Below are positions 17,660 to 25,096 of a DNA stretch of 64,000 bases, one piece after another. The DNA lies in contig NZ_CP070228.1 in assembly GCF_016904675.1 (NCBI RefSeq), positions 682,001 through 746,000 on the forward strand. Direction: 5' to 3'. The notes under the pieces are model-generated. The model made no database searches and had not been told where the DNA came from. It saw only the letters and a program-made list of their open reading frames with translations. The position numbers and the translations under genes were made by a program. This DNA comes from Arcanobacterium phocisimile. GTDB lineage: Bacteria; Actinomycetota; Actinomycetes; Actinomycetales; Actinomycetaceae. Numbering within the stretch: position 1 is the first letter of the stretch; every line of letters begins with the position of its first letter.

Positions 17660-19450
17660 TTATTTGTGGCTACTGTTAGGTAGCTTTTTCTTCAACTTTG
17701 TCCAACCATCGCCAAGAATCAGTTCGATAATTCCGATTACTACAATGACGATCAAGAACAACACCATTGAAAACGCGAACGCGTTTCCGAATCGGCCAGC
17801 ATCAACTTCTGCCAAAATTTTCTTCGTCATAATCTGAACATCTGGAGTGGCCAAGAAAATCACGGGGGAGAGGGTTGTCATGGCCCGCGCGAACGCGTAG
17901 ATCAAACCAGCCGCGAGTGCCGGCTTAATCAGCGGCAATGTGACTTTGCGGAAGGTTTTGAACGAATCAGCGCCAAGGGATGCGGAGGCTTCTTCGATAG
18001 ATGGCGATATTTGTTGCAAGGTGGCGATTGCTGTTCGCTGGCCGGAGGGCACCGAACGGATGACGTAGACCATAATGATGGCAATTGCTCCACCGAAGAG
18101 TGCCGCACCGCCACCAAGAGCCGGAAGCCACATACGGCCACCAAAAATGACTGGGTTATTAAACGAAATAGCGTATCCCAAGCCGACTACAGTACCGGGT
18201 ACCGCCAGACCGAGCATGCCGATAAAATCAACAATTCCGCGCCCATGCTTGAGTTTTCTTACTACCAGCCATGCGATGATCATAGAAAGGAAAGCAGCGA
18301 TAGGCGTTGCGATGAGCGCCATCACGGTGGTATCGAGGATTGCTTCGTTGCCGATGCCGGATAGGACGTAACGGTAGTTATCCAATGTCCAGGTATTATC
18401 AACACCTAAAATGTTGACGAAGGATCCAATAATAACGGTGACATACAGAGTAATAATGACTGCCACAACGAGCCCGACGGCGGCGAGGATTGGAATCCGC
18501 CAAGAATTATCTGTGATGAGCTTCTTCTTACCGGCTGGTTTTCCGGTAACAGTCACAGTGTTCTTTCGTCCAACCCAGTACTGCTGGATAATAAATACCA
18601 ACAGAGATGGTACGAGTAAAATGAGGGAGTAGGCAGCACCAGCAGGAATGTCGTATTCGCCGGTGAACGCGATATATGCCCGGGACGAAAGCACAGTAAA
18701 ATCGCCACCGATCACTAGTGGGTTTGCCAGATCTGCGATTGCTTCAACAAACAACAACAAGAACGATGCTGCAAAACCAGGCAACATGAGTGGCAGGGTA
18801 ATGCGTGTGAAAATGTTCCATTTGCTTGCTCCCAAATCCGCTGCGGCTTCTTCTAACGAAGGATCGAGAGTGGACAATAACCCACGGAAATTCATATAGG
18901 AAACTGGGAAGAAAGAAAGCGTGAGTACTAAGGCCATGCCTTTTAAACCGTAGATATTGAAATTATCTAGGCCCAGTAACCCGTTGGTGATGATGCCGTT
19001 GCGTCCCAAAAGAGTAATGACTGCGGTTGCAACTGCAAATGGTGGCGCAACAATCGGGATGAGTGCTAGTAGATTGAGAAGTTTCTTGCCTTTGAAGTCA
19101 AGGCGAACGTGTGCAAACGCCAACAGGAACCCGATGAGCGTTCCCGCTAATCCGACCACAACCCCGAGAATGAGAGTATTGACGATGATTTGCCGAGGGT
19201 AAGGATCGGAAACCATAGACGTTAATACTTCAAGGCCGCGTTCGCCGAGTGCCTCTGAGAAGACGCGGATTAGCGGGAACACTGTGAGGAGTAACAGAAT
19301 AGAGACGACGACGATGGTAATGATTAGCGTTGGCACGTCTCGTCCGTGTTTACGTTTGTTCTGAATGGTGCGTCGGATTTCCCGCGCAGTAGCAGTTGTA
19401 TCTGTGCCTGGCTGTGGCGGAACCGCTCCAACTATTGGTGCAGTGCTCAT
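17660..19450 (-). CDS. ABC importer permease, fused double domain (FbpB/AfuB type)
   Basis: A 596-residue permease made of two BPD_transp_1 halves, each with about six helices, as in FbpB/AfuB. Each half carries an EAA coupling loop: EEAAADLGASKWNIFTRITL near residue 210 and EEASASLGADSFKTFRKVTL near residue 500. A basic, Arg-rich cytoplasmic tail of about 40 residues comes first. The fusion means one polypeptide provides the whole pore, working with a homodimer of the downstream ATPase. It lies 31 bases after the binding-protein gene and 47 before the ATPase gene. Confidence 0.92.
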   Translation of the reverse strand: MSTAPIVGAVPPQPGTDTTATAREIRRTIQNKRKHGRDVPTLIITIVVVSILLLLTVFPLIRVFSEALGERGLEVLTSMVSDPYPRQIIVNTLILGVVVGLAGTLIGFLLAFAHVRLDFKGKKLLNLLALIPIVAPPFAVATAVITLLGRNGIITNGLLGLDNFNIYGLKGMALVLTLSFFPVSYMNFRGLLSTLDPSLEEAAADLGASKWNIFTRITLPLMLPGFAASFLLLFVEAIADLANPLVIGGDFTVLSSRAYIAFTGEYDIPAGAAYSLILLVPSLLVFIIQQYWVGRKNTVTVTGKPAGKKKLITDNSWRIPILAAVGLVVAVIITLYVTVIIGSFVNILGVDNTWTLDNYRYVLSGIGNEAILDTTVMALIATPIAAFLSMIIAWLVVRKLKHGRGIVDFIGMLGLAVPGTVVGLGYAISFNNPVIFGGRMWLPALGGGAALFGGAIAIIMVYVIRSVPSGQRTAIATLQQISPSIEEASASLGADSFKTFRKVTLPLIKPALAAGLIYAFARAMTTLSPVIFLATPDVQIMTKKILAEVDAGRFGNAFAFSMVLFLIVIVVIGIIELILGDGWTKLKKKLPNSSHK

Positions 19451-19481
19451 GATTTTTGTCGCTCCCTATTCGTGTGACAAC

Positions 19482-20534
19482 TTATTTCGACGGTGGCGCG
19501 ACGACTTCGTTATCGAACCGTTTTGTTAGTTCAGCTCGCTTTGCGCCAGCTTCGGCGAAGTCCCAAGTGAGTAGGTTGACTTCGTCAAGCTTGGTGATAC
19601 GAGGATCGTCTTTGGCATCTGGATGAGTGTGTGCCTGGTAGGAACCAACCTCAGGTCCAATGTTCTGTGCTTCAGGCGAGATAGCAAAATCAACATACTT
19701 TTTCGCTAGGTCAAGATTCTTGGTGCCTTTGATGATTGCTACGCCACCGACTTCGTATCCGGTTCCATCCTTAGGTGTAGTGATAACCATGTCGCTCATG
19801 CCTTGTTCTTTATAGAGAGCGCAGTCATGAATGAATGAAATTCCGGTAGTTACCTCGCCACGTCCAGCTGCTTGGCCGGGCGCAGTACCAGACTTTGTGT
19901 ATTGGAGAATGTTTCCAGAGAGTTTCTTCATGTAATCGATAGCTGCATCTTCGCCTCCTAGTCGGAGGTTTTGTGCCCAGAGTGTGGTGTAGGCGGTACC
20001 CGAGGTTGATGGGTGGGCAGATTCGACTTGTTGAGCCAGTTCTGGTTTGAGCAGGTCGTCCCATGACTCTGGAGCGGGCAAACCGAGCTTAGCAAGTTGT
20101 TTCTGGTTAGAGCAGAAGCCGAGCACGCCGATATAAACTCCGGTCCATGTGCCTTTTTCATCCTTGTACTTCGCCGGAATCTTTTCAGCTTCTGGTGACT
20201 TATAAGGCTCTAACAAATCTTCTTCATTTGCGGCGCCGAATCCGTCTGCTGGGCCTCCGTGCCAGATATCAAATTCTGGATTCCCTTTGGTGGCGGTGAG
20301 ACGAGCTACTGTTTCACCTGACGAAAGACGGACAAATTTAGTTGGAATACCAGTTTTTTCTTGGAATGTTTCGGTCCACTTTTGGCATAGCTGATCGAGT
20401 GCGCCGCAAGCGACTGTCAGGCTTCCACTACCTTCTGCTTGTTTACCTTCGTCAACTGCACATCCAGTTAGCGAAACGGCTCCTAAAGTGAGCACGGAGA
20501 CTAGTGTAAACGATTTTTTAGTCAACGATGACAT
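19482..20534 (-). CDS. Substrate-binding lipoprotein of the ferric-type ABC importer
   Basis: The start is at 20534 (350 residues): AAAGGAG sits 6 bases upstream, and the product then begins with a clean lipoprotein signal ending Leu-Thr-Gly-Cys25. A longer frame to 20609 lacks these. The mature part is an extracellular solute-binding domain of the AfuA/FbpA group (TVACGALDQLCQKWTETF, then the FVRLSSGETVARL strand and DIWHGGPADG). Related receptors bind ferric ions, aminoethylphosphonate or polyamines. Ligand residues cannot be assigned without alignment. Upstream 20535-20652 holds a CRP-like palindrome and triple GTTACA repeats, but no DtxR-like box. Confidence 0.88.
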   Translation of the reverse strand: MSSLTKKSFTLVSVLTLGAVSLTGCAVDEGKQAEGSGSLTVACGALDQLCQKWTETFQEKTGIPTKFVRLSSGETVARLTATKGNPEFDIWHGGPADGFGAANEEDLLEPYKSPEAEKIPAKYKDEKGTWTGVYIGVLGFCSNQKQLAKLGLPAPESWDDLLKPELAQQVESAHPSTSGTAYTTLWAQNLRLGGEDAAIDYMKKLSGNILQYTKSGTAPGQAAGRGEVTTGISFIHDCALYKEQGMSDMVITTPKDGTGYEVGGVAIIKGTKNLDLAKKYVDFAISPEAQNIGPEVGSYQAHTHPDAKDDPRITKLDEVNLLTWDFAEAGAKRAELTKRFDNEVVAPPSK

Positions 20535-20553
20535 TGGTTGCTCCTTTGCATAA

Positions 20554-20641
20554 ATCACATCATTGTGATGATTCCACAGTCTCACATATGATGCCTTTTT
20601 AGGGAGCATTTTCTGTTACAGATCGTTACAGATGTGTTACA
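20554..20641 (-). promoter_or_regulatory. Promoter region of the ferric-type importer: palindrome and GTTACA triple repeat
   Basis: ATCACA-TCAT-TGTGAT at 20554-20569 is a perfect CRP-like palindrome 20 bases before the start codon. GTTACA occurs three times, at 20615, 20625 and 20636, spaced 10 and 11 bases apart, as expected for a protein binding one face of the helix. The regulators are unknown. Confidence 0.45.
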
Positions 20642-20652
20642 TGCACGAATAT

Positions 20653-21417
20653 TTAGCCACGAAAGATAAATTGTTTCATTCCAGAATCGCGGACCTCTAA
20701 CGTATCGATATCATATGTTTCTCTGATGGTTGAGGGCGTGAGTACATCGGATGGCGTCCCGTAGCAGGCGACCTTTCCGTCTTTTAACACGATAACGTCA
20801 TCGCAATATCGAGAGACAAGGTTGAGATCGTGAAGTACGATAACTGCGGTTGTTGATAGCTCACGTATGAGAGCCAGGATCTGATGCTGATACGTGATAT
20901 CTAGATGATTCGTGGGTTCGTCAAGCACAATACACGGGCAGTCTTGGGCGAGTGCACGCGCAATGAGCACACGCTGCCGTTCACCTCCCGATAAAGAGTG
21001 GAGATAACGATCCTTCGCGTCGGACATGCCGACTAATGACAGCGCACGCTGCGCATGTGTCACGTCAACTTTGCTGTATCCTTGCATGTCTTTGCGATGC
21101 GGGGCACGGCCAAGCATAACAAGATCCCACACTCTCATACGGCTTGCGTCATATTCGAATTGAGAAACAACAGCTAACTGGGTCGAAATCTGCGAAGGCT
21201 TGAGCTTTTTAAGAGGCACATCGAATAGTCTGATTTCCCCCTCGTGTAATGGTTGTGCACCGAAGAGTGACCGTAACAACGTGGTTTTACCAGAACCATT
21301 GGGGCCCGCAATCCCCAAAATTCGGTTAGGTAAAACATTGAAAGAAACGTGGTTAAGAACTGTTCGTTCTCCGAAGCTGATGGAAGCGTTTCGTACTGAG
21401 AGAGGGAAATCAGACAT
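20653..21417 (-). CDS. Iron-complex ABC importer ATP-binding protein (FecE/FepC type)
   Basis: A 254-residue ATPase of the siderophore/cobalamin group: Walker A GPNGSGKTTLL near residue 38, signature LSGGERQRVLIARA, Walker B CIVLDEPTNHLD, and a switch His in VIVLHDLNLV. It is the last gene of the leftward operon that starts with the oligopeptidase-like gene, 5 bases after the binding-protein stop. With FecD- and FecB-type partners it would take up a metal chelate. Because the operon begins at an iron box, iron starvation should induce it. Confidence 0.93.
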   Translation of the reverse strand: MSDFPLSVRNASISFGERTVLNHVSFNVLPNRILGIAGPNGSGKTTLLRSLFGAQPLHEGEIRLFDVPLKKLKPSQISTQLAVVSQFEYDASRMRVWDLVMLGRAPHRKDMQGYSKVDVTHAQRALSLVGMSDAKDRYLHSLSGGERQRVLIARALAQDCPCIVLDEPTNHLDITYQHQILALIRELSTTAVIVLHDLNLVSRYCDDVIVLKDGKVACYGTPSDVLTPSTIRETYDIDTLEVRDSGMKQFIFRG

Positions 21418-21422
21418 GAGTG

Positions 21423-22415
21423 TTATTTCTTGAGCTGTTGGGCAAGATCGATAGTTCCGTAAATGGCACTAGGGGAGGCGTAGGCCATCGCAGATTCCGC
21501 ATAGTAGATCCGGTTATTTTTAACTGCTTTCATATCGCCATATCCTGGAATCTTTTCAAGCCGTTTGAGCGTGCTTTCTTTGGTTGCACCGCCCATGCCC
21601 GTCAGAATGATGATCATATCTGGATCAGATTTCACGAATACTTCGGGTGCGAGCGGGCCTTGGTGTGGATGGTAGTTCGGATCGATTGCCGAATGGATGC
21701 CAAGTGTTTTGTTGATATCACCAATGACACCTTGTTCTCCGTAACTAAACAAGCCATCGTCTTCGCCGAAGTAGTAGGCATAGGAGACTCGTTCTCCATG
21801 ACCGGGTTGTTCGTTTTTGATTTCTGCGATGCGAGTCTGAAGATCTTGTACAGTTTTTTGTGCGGCATCTTCGGTTCCCAGTATTCTTCCAAGCTGGGTG
21901 ATCTCACGAAGAATAGTTGTGAAAGATTCATCAGGGGTTTGGTCTGGGTAGAAATAGTGGCATTCTGAAGAATCAACAATCGCGGGAATTCCCTTATCGG
22001 CAACACTCGAAGGGGAGAGGCCAGCTGAATCGAAGCCTCCGCCGTACACCAAGTCTGGCTTTACACTCATAAGCCCTTCGATCGAAAGTGCGTCATCTGT
22101 GATAACGGGAATGGAATCCGCGCGCTTTCCCATCCATGATGCTGCTTGTTCGCCCCATTCGTTGGCACGCCCAATAACATTGTTCTCGCCTCCTGCGGCA
22201 AGAAGATACGCCAAACCAGTGACTCCCATAGAGACTACTTTTGTTGGAATCCTGGTTAGTGTGGTCTCTTGCCCACAGTTCTTCACTACTACCGGAGAAT
22301 CGTAGGCAATAGAATCTGAAGCTTCTGCTTTTCCAGAAGGAGTGGAACACGCGCCCAAAGCTCCAACTAGAGCTAGCACGCATATTCCCGATACAAGTTT
22401 TCTGCTAGTTTTCAT
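21423..22415 (-). CDS. Iron-complex-binding lipoprotein (FecB/BtuF type)
   Basis: A 330-residue class III solute receptor. The signal peptide ends Leu-Gly-Ala-Cys23, so it is lipid-anchored outside the membrane. The family scaffold is plain: a first lobe with RIPTKVVSMGVTGLAYLLAAGG, the DALSIEGLMSVKPDLVYGGG segment, a long backbone helix, and a second lobe with DPDMIIILTGMGG and ending in an Ala-Gln-Gln-Leu-Lys helix. It binds a metal complex and delivers it to the FecD-type permease. The most economical ligand is the product of the divergent peptide/YcaO operon, but this is inference; a foreign siderophore or haem is possible. Confidence 0.92.
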   Translation of the reverse strand: MKTSRKLVSGICVLALVGALGACSTPSGKAEASDSIAYDSPVVVKNCGQETTLTRIPTKVVSMGVTGLAYLLAAGGENNVIGRANEWGEQAASWMGKRADSIPVITDDALSIEGLMSVKPDLVYGGGFDSAGLSPSSVADKGIPAIVDSSECHYFYPDQTPDESFTTILREITQLGRILGTEDAAQKTVQDLQTRIAEIKNEQPGHGERVSYAYYFGEDDGLFSYGEQGVIGDINKTLGIHSAIDPNYHPHQGPLAPEVFVKSDPDMIIILTGMGGATKESTLKRLEKIPGYGDMKAVKNNRIYYAESAMAYASPSAIYGTIDLAQQLKK

Positions 22416-22433
22416 AAGGTATTCCTTTGATAG

Positions 22434-23462
22434 TTATGAGGCATATTTTTTGATAAGGACCATGAGCATAGGAGTCCCAACGATGGCGGTCAGAATTCCA
22501 ATAGGAAGTTCTGCGGGGCGCAGCATAATTCGTGTACAGATGTCTGCGTTGACAACCAGAATGGCACCAAGCAAGGCAGTGAGTGGAAGTGCGCAACGAG
22601 TCATCTCTCCAACCAGTAGCTTGGCAAGATGTGGAACCACAAGTCCGATGAAACCTATTGCGCCGGTTAAGGACACGAGCACCGCGATAGTAAATGCAAC
22701 GATGATAAATAAAAGATTTCGATAAAACGCTGGGTGTGTGCCTAACGCTCGAGCTGAATCGTCGCCAAGATTTAACACGTCGATTCGTCGTCCAAAAACA
22801 AAGAACAGAATGAACGCGATGCTTGTGGTGATCGATGCGATCCCGACGTCGTTCCACGAAGCTGAACCAAGTGAACCAAGCGTCCAGAACATAACCGACT
22901 TCGTTCCTGCAGCATTCTTCGCCAAAATAGCAATGAGGCTGGTGAGGGCGGAAAACAGATAGCTGACTGCCATTCCCGCAAAAATAATTCGGGTAGGGGA
23001 AGCGCCACCACCAGCCGTGGCAAGAAACGAAACCGCGGCGATTGCGATTAAAGCTCCAAAGAAGGCGCCCAGAGTGACTCCTAATGAAGCCAACAACGTG
23101 TTCGAAGCTCCCACGACGATAACGAGCGCAGCTCCGGCGGACGCGCCAGAAGAGATACCTAAAATATATGGATCGCCAAGAGGATTGCGTAAAAGAGATT
23201 GAGTTATGAGCCCGCAGATAGCGAGCCCCGCGCCGATAGTTGCTCCGAGGAGCGCGCGCGGAATTCGTATTTCGATGATGATCTGTAAATCGACGTCTGT
23301 AGGTGAACTATCCGACGTGCCGAAGGCGTAGAAAATTCCGTCCACAGTAGAGCTGATTGAGATATCGCTTGCCCCGATCATGATGGCAAGGATCAGGCTG
23401 ACACTGAGAATTATTGCGGTGACAAGGGTGATTAATAGGCGTGATTTTCTTGTGAGGAGCAT
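22434..23462 (-). CDS. Iron-complex ABC importer permease (FecCD family)
   Basis: I take ATG 23462 (342 residues), with AGGGA just upstream; the longer frame to 23528 would overlap the preceding gene. About ten helices are present, with family marks VRIPRALLG-like (IRIPRALLGATIGAGLAICG), NPLGDPYILGISSGASAGAAL and GFIGLVVPHLAK. Only one permease gene is present, so it should work as a homodimer, as BtuC does. It starts 8 bases after the oligopeptidase-like gene, so the two are co-transcribed. Confidence 0.93.
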   Translation of the reverse strand: MLLTRKSRLLITLVTAIILSVSLILAIMIGASDISISSTVDGIFYAFGTSDSSPTDVDLQIIIEIRIPRALLGATIGAGLAICGLITQSLLRNPLGDPYILGISSGASAGAALVIVVGASNTLLASLGVTLGAFFGALIAIAAVSFLATAGGGASPTRIIFAGMAVSYLFSALTSLIAILAKNAAGTKSVMFWTLGSLGSASWNDVGIASITTSIAFILFFVFGRRIDVLNLGDDSARALGTHPAFYRNLLFIIVAFTIAVLVSLTGAIGFIGLVVPHLAKLLVGEMTRCALPLTALLGAILVVNADICTRIMLRPAELPIGILTAIVGTPMLMVLIKKYAS

Positions 23463-23469
23463 AGTTTCC

Positions 23470-24714
23470 CTAAATATTGTTATGAAAACGGCGTGACGTC
23501 GTTTTCTCAAGGTAAGCCCATAACTCATATGTGTGTTTTATGCGGGTATCTTTATTTTTAGCGCCGTGATGGTCACCAGGGACATTATATCGTTTGTATG
23601 TAACTTGAGATCCCATTTCTGCCAGTTTTTGAGCCAACTGGTCCGAATGAACTATTGGTGTTGTTTGGTCATTAACATAGCCAGAGATATAGCATGTTGA
23701 GTCTGAGGGGAGACTGTGTCGAGGATAAAAAAAGATTGGATCCTCGGATGCCATGAACCTATCCCAGTCAGCACTCTCTGGATTTCCATATTCTGTTATC
23801 CAGGAAGAACCAAATTTATTCTCTAATAAAGACTTGGTATTGGTTATAGGAACTTGACAGATAATATTTTTTACGAGATCAGGAGCATGTAGCGCTGTTA
23901 TTGCTGTAAGAAGCGCGCCATGTGACATACCATGAAGGAAAGTTGTATCTGCATTACATATGTTTTCTTGGATGAGTGTCCTTACGCTATTTTCAACGTC
24001 TTTCCTAACGAGAGATCGTCCTGATCGTTGTCCAGCGGTATGCCATGCTGGACCAAACTCTCTTCCGCCACGACTGCGGACAAGGACGATATTGCCTCCT
24101 TGAGCTAGCCATAAAGCATAAATAGGGAAGGAGAAAAAAGGGTCATTGTTAATTCCAAAACCTCCATATATGTGTATTATTGTTGGCCGAGGTTGATCGA
24201 ATGAACCATAGCAATCGATTGGGATTTTGGTGCCATCAACTGAAAAAGAAGAAAGTCGACGATAGTGCAATCCTTGATTGGGAACAAGGGTAGATAGGGA
24301 TCCTAGAAGCTTGACTTTCCCTGAGGGGTAATCCACACTCCATATTTTTCCAGGGTCGATAAAGGAAGATGTTTGGAATAATATGTTTTTTGCTGTGTAA
24401 CTTAGAACATCTATTCGGTTCCCCGCTGGGAGATCGAATCCGGTAACTAGTGCCTTAGCTGAACCTTTTGAAGAGAAAACTATTGCACAAGCGGCATCGT
24501 AGTGTCCGATATAGATAGAATTCTCATTTGAGATCGCGGACGTTAAATAACATTTTTGTGTGCCTTGAATATGTGCGCATCCATTAATTTGGCTCATCTT
24601 CCCTTTAAAGCGGGATGCGGGGTCCGAGAATGTCTCCAACGTAGCTCTTTGAGCGTTTTCATTATGTTGTTGTAGATCTATATACTCCATCAAGGAAGGG
24701 AATCGAGTGTGCAT
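23470..24714 (-). CDS. Shortened prolyl-oligopeptidase-like (S9) serine hydrolase in an iron-regulated operon
   Basis: I place the start at ATG 24714 (414 residues). A promoter TTGAAC-17-TATATT would begin transcription there, and an iron box lies in its spacer; the longer frame to 24768 would run through this promoter. The C-terminal half is an alpha/beta-hydrolase with Ser264 in HGMSHGALL, Asp349 in YVNDQTTP and His383 in GDHHGA. YGGFGINNDPFF matches the oxyanion region of the family. The N-terminal part is only about 190 residues, half a normal propeller. It is co-transcribed with the importer, not with the YcaO enzyme. By analogy with Fes/IroE it may open an imported chelate, or it may cut the leader peptide. 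No signal peptide is seen, so it acts in the cytoplasm. Confidence 0.8.
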   Translation of the reverse strand: MHTRFPSLMEYIDLQQHNENAQRATLETFSDPASRFKGKMSQINGCAHIQGTQKCYLTSAISNENSIYIGHYDAACAIVFSSKGSAKALVTGFDLPAGNRIDVLSYTAKNILFQTSSFIDPGKIWSVDYPSGKVKLLGSLSTLVPNQGLHYRRLSSFSVDGTKIPIDCYGSFDQPRPTIIHIYGGFGINNDPFFSFPIYALWLAQGGNIVLVRSRGGREFGPAWHTAGQRSGRSLVRKDVENSVRTLIQENICNADTTFLHGMSHGALLTAITALHAPDLVKNIICQVPITNTKSLLENKFGSSWITEYGNPESADWDRFMASEDPIFFYPRHSLPSDSTCYISGYVNDQTTPIVHSDQLAQKLAEMGSQVTYKRYNVPGDHHGAKNKDTRIKHTYELWAYLEKTTSRRFHNNI

Positions 24715-24721
24715 GGACAAA

Positions 24722-24750
24722 AATATATAATTAGGTTTACCTAAGTTCAA
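24722..24750 (-). promoter_or_regulatory. Leftward promoter with embedded DtxR/IdeR-type iron box
   Basis: On the minus strand, TTGAAC (24745-24750) is followed 17 bases later by TATATT (24722-24727) and, after 7 more bases, the ATG. The spacer holds TTAGGT-TT-ACCTAA (24731-24744), a perfect palindrome matching 14 of 19 positions of the DtxR consensus. The repressor bound there would block RNA polymerase. Confidence 0.75.
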
Positions 24751-24841
24751 GACCTTGGAACAATTCATTTTTACTGTGTCGATAACCTTAGTTGGGGAAA
24801 TTTGGTTCTTGTGAAAAAAGTGTTGGATGGTTAGAATCGAC

Positions 24842-24860
24842 TTAGGTTAGCCTAACCTGG
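24842..24860 (+). promoter_or_regulatory. DtxR/IdeR-type iron box before the peptide gene
   Basis: TTAGGTTAGCCTAACCTGG matches the DtxR consensus TTAGGTTAGSCTAACCTAA at 17 of 19 positions. A TATCCT at 24862-24867 is the probable -10. Iron-loaded repressor would shut off the rightward operon. Confidence 0.85.
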
Positions 24861-24903
24861 CTATCCTGTAGTGAAAAGGATGTTCGTCAAAGAGGAGAAC
24901 ATT

Positions 24904-25008
24904 ATGTCCGATATTGAAATCATTGAGGTAGACGAAACTATTACGGATCAGATTACTGTTCCGCATTGCCATCACGCTCAAGTCACGCCAACCTTTGCGT
25001 GGGCATAG
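24904..25008 (+). CDS. 34-residue RiPP precursor peptide candidate
   Basis: A short gene with AGAGGAG 6 bases before the ATG. The first 16 or so residues are acidic and hydrophobic (many Glu, Asp and Ile), as in leaders recognised by the winged-helix element of YcaO partners. The C-terminal part, VPHCHHAQVTPTFAWA, has one Cys flanked by three His, two Thr and one Trp. It follows an iron box and lies 88 bases before the E1-like/YcaO gene. Likely modification: cyclodehydration of Cys22 (and perhaps Thr) to an azoline, giving a His/thiazoline metal site. Leader cleavage site, extra chemistry and metal are inference. I know of no named family with this core. Confidence 0.72.
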   Translation: MSDIEIIEVDETITDQITVPHCHHAQVTPTFAWA

Positions 25009-25023
25009 CAAAAATGGGTGATA

Positions 25024-25080
25024 TGGAAGGTGGTAGGAAATCTATCGCCTTCCACATTTTCAATAGTGTGTATTGAAAAT
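25024..25080 (+). terminator. Two tandem hairpins between precursor and YcaO gene, likely attenuator
   Basis: Hairpin 1: TGGAAGG at 25024-25030 with 25048-25054, plus an inner stem. Hairpin 2: ATTTTCAATA at 25056-25065 pairing perfectly with 25071-25080. Neither has a T-run, so they would reduce rather than stop readthrough and favour excess precursor. Confidence 0.6.
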
Positions 25081-25096
25081 CGGATGGTAAGAGAAG

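Noticed and set aside
20535-20609. Longer start for the ferric-type binding protein
   Set aside because: The extension removes the lipoprotein signal from the N-terminus and runs through the promoter palindrome; the ribosome site supports 20534.
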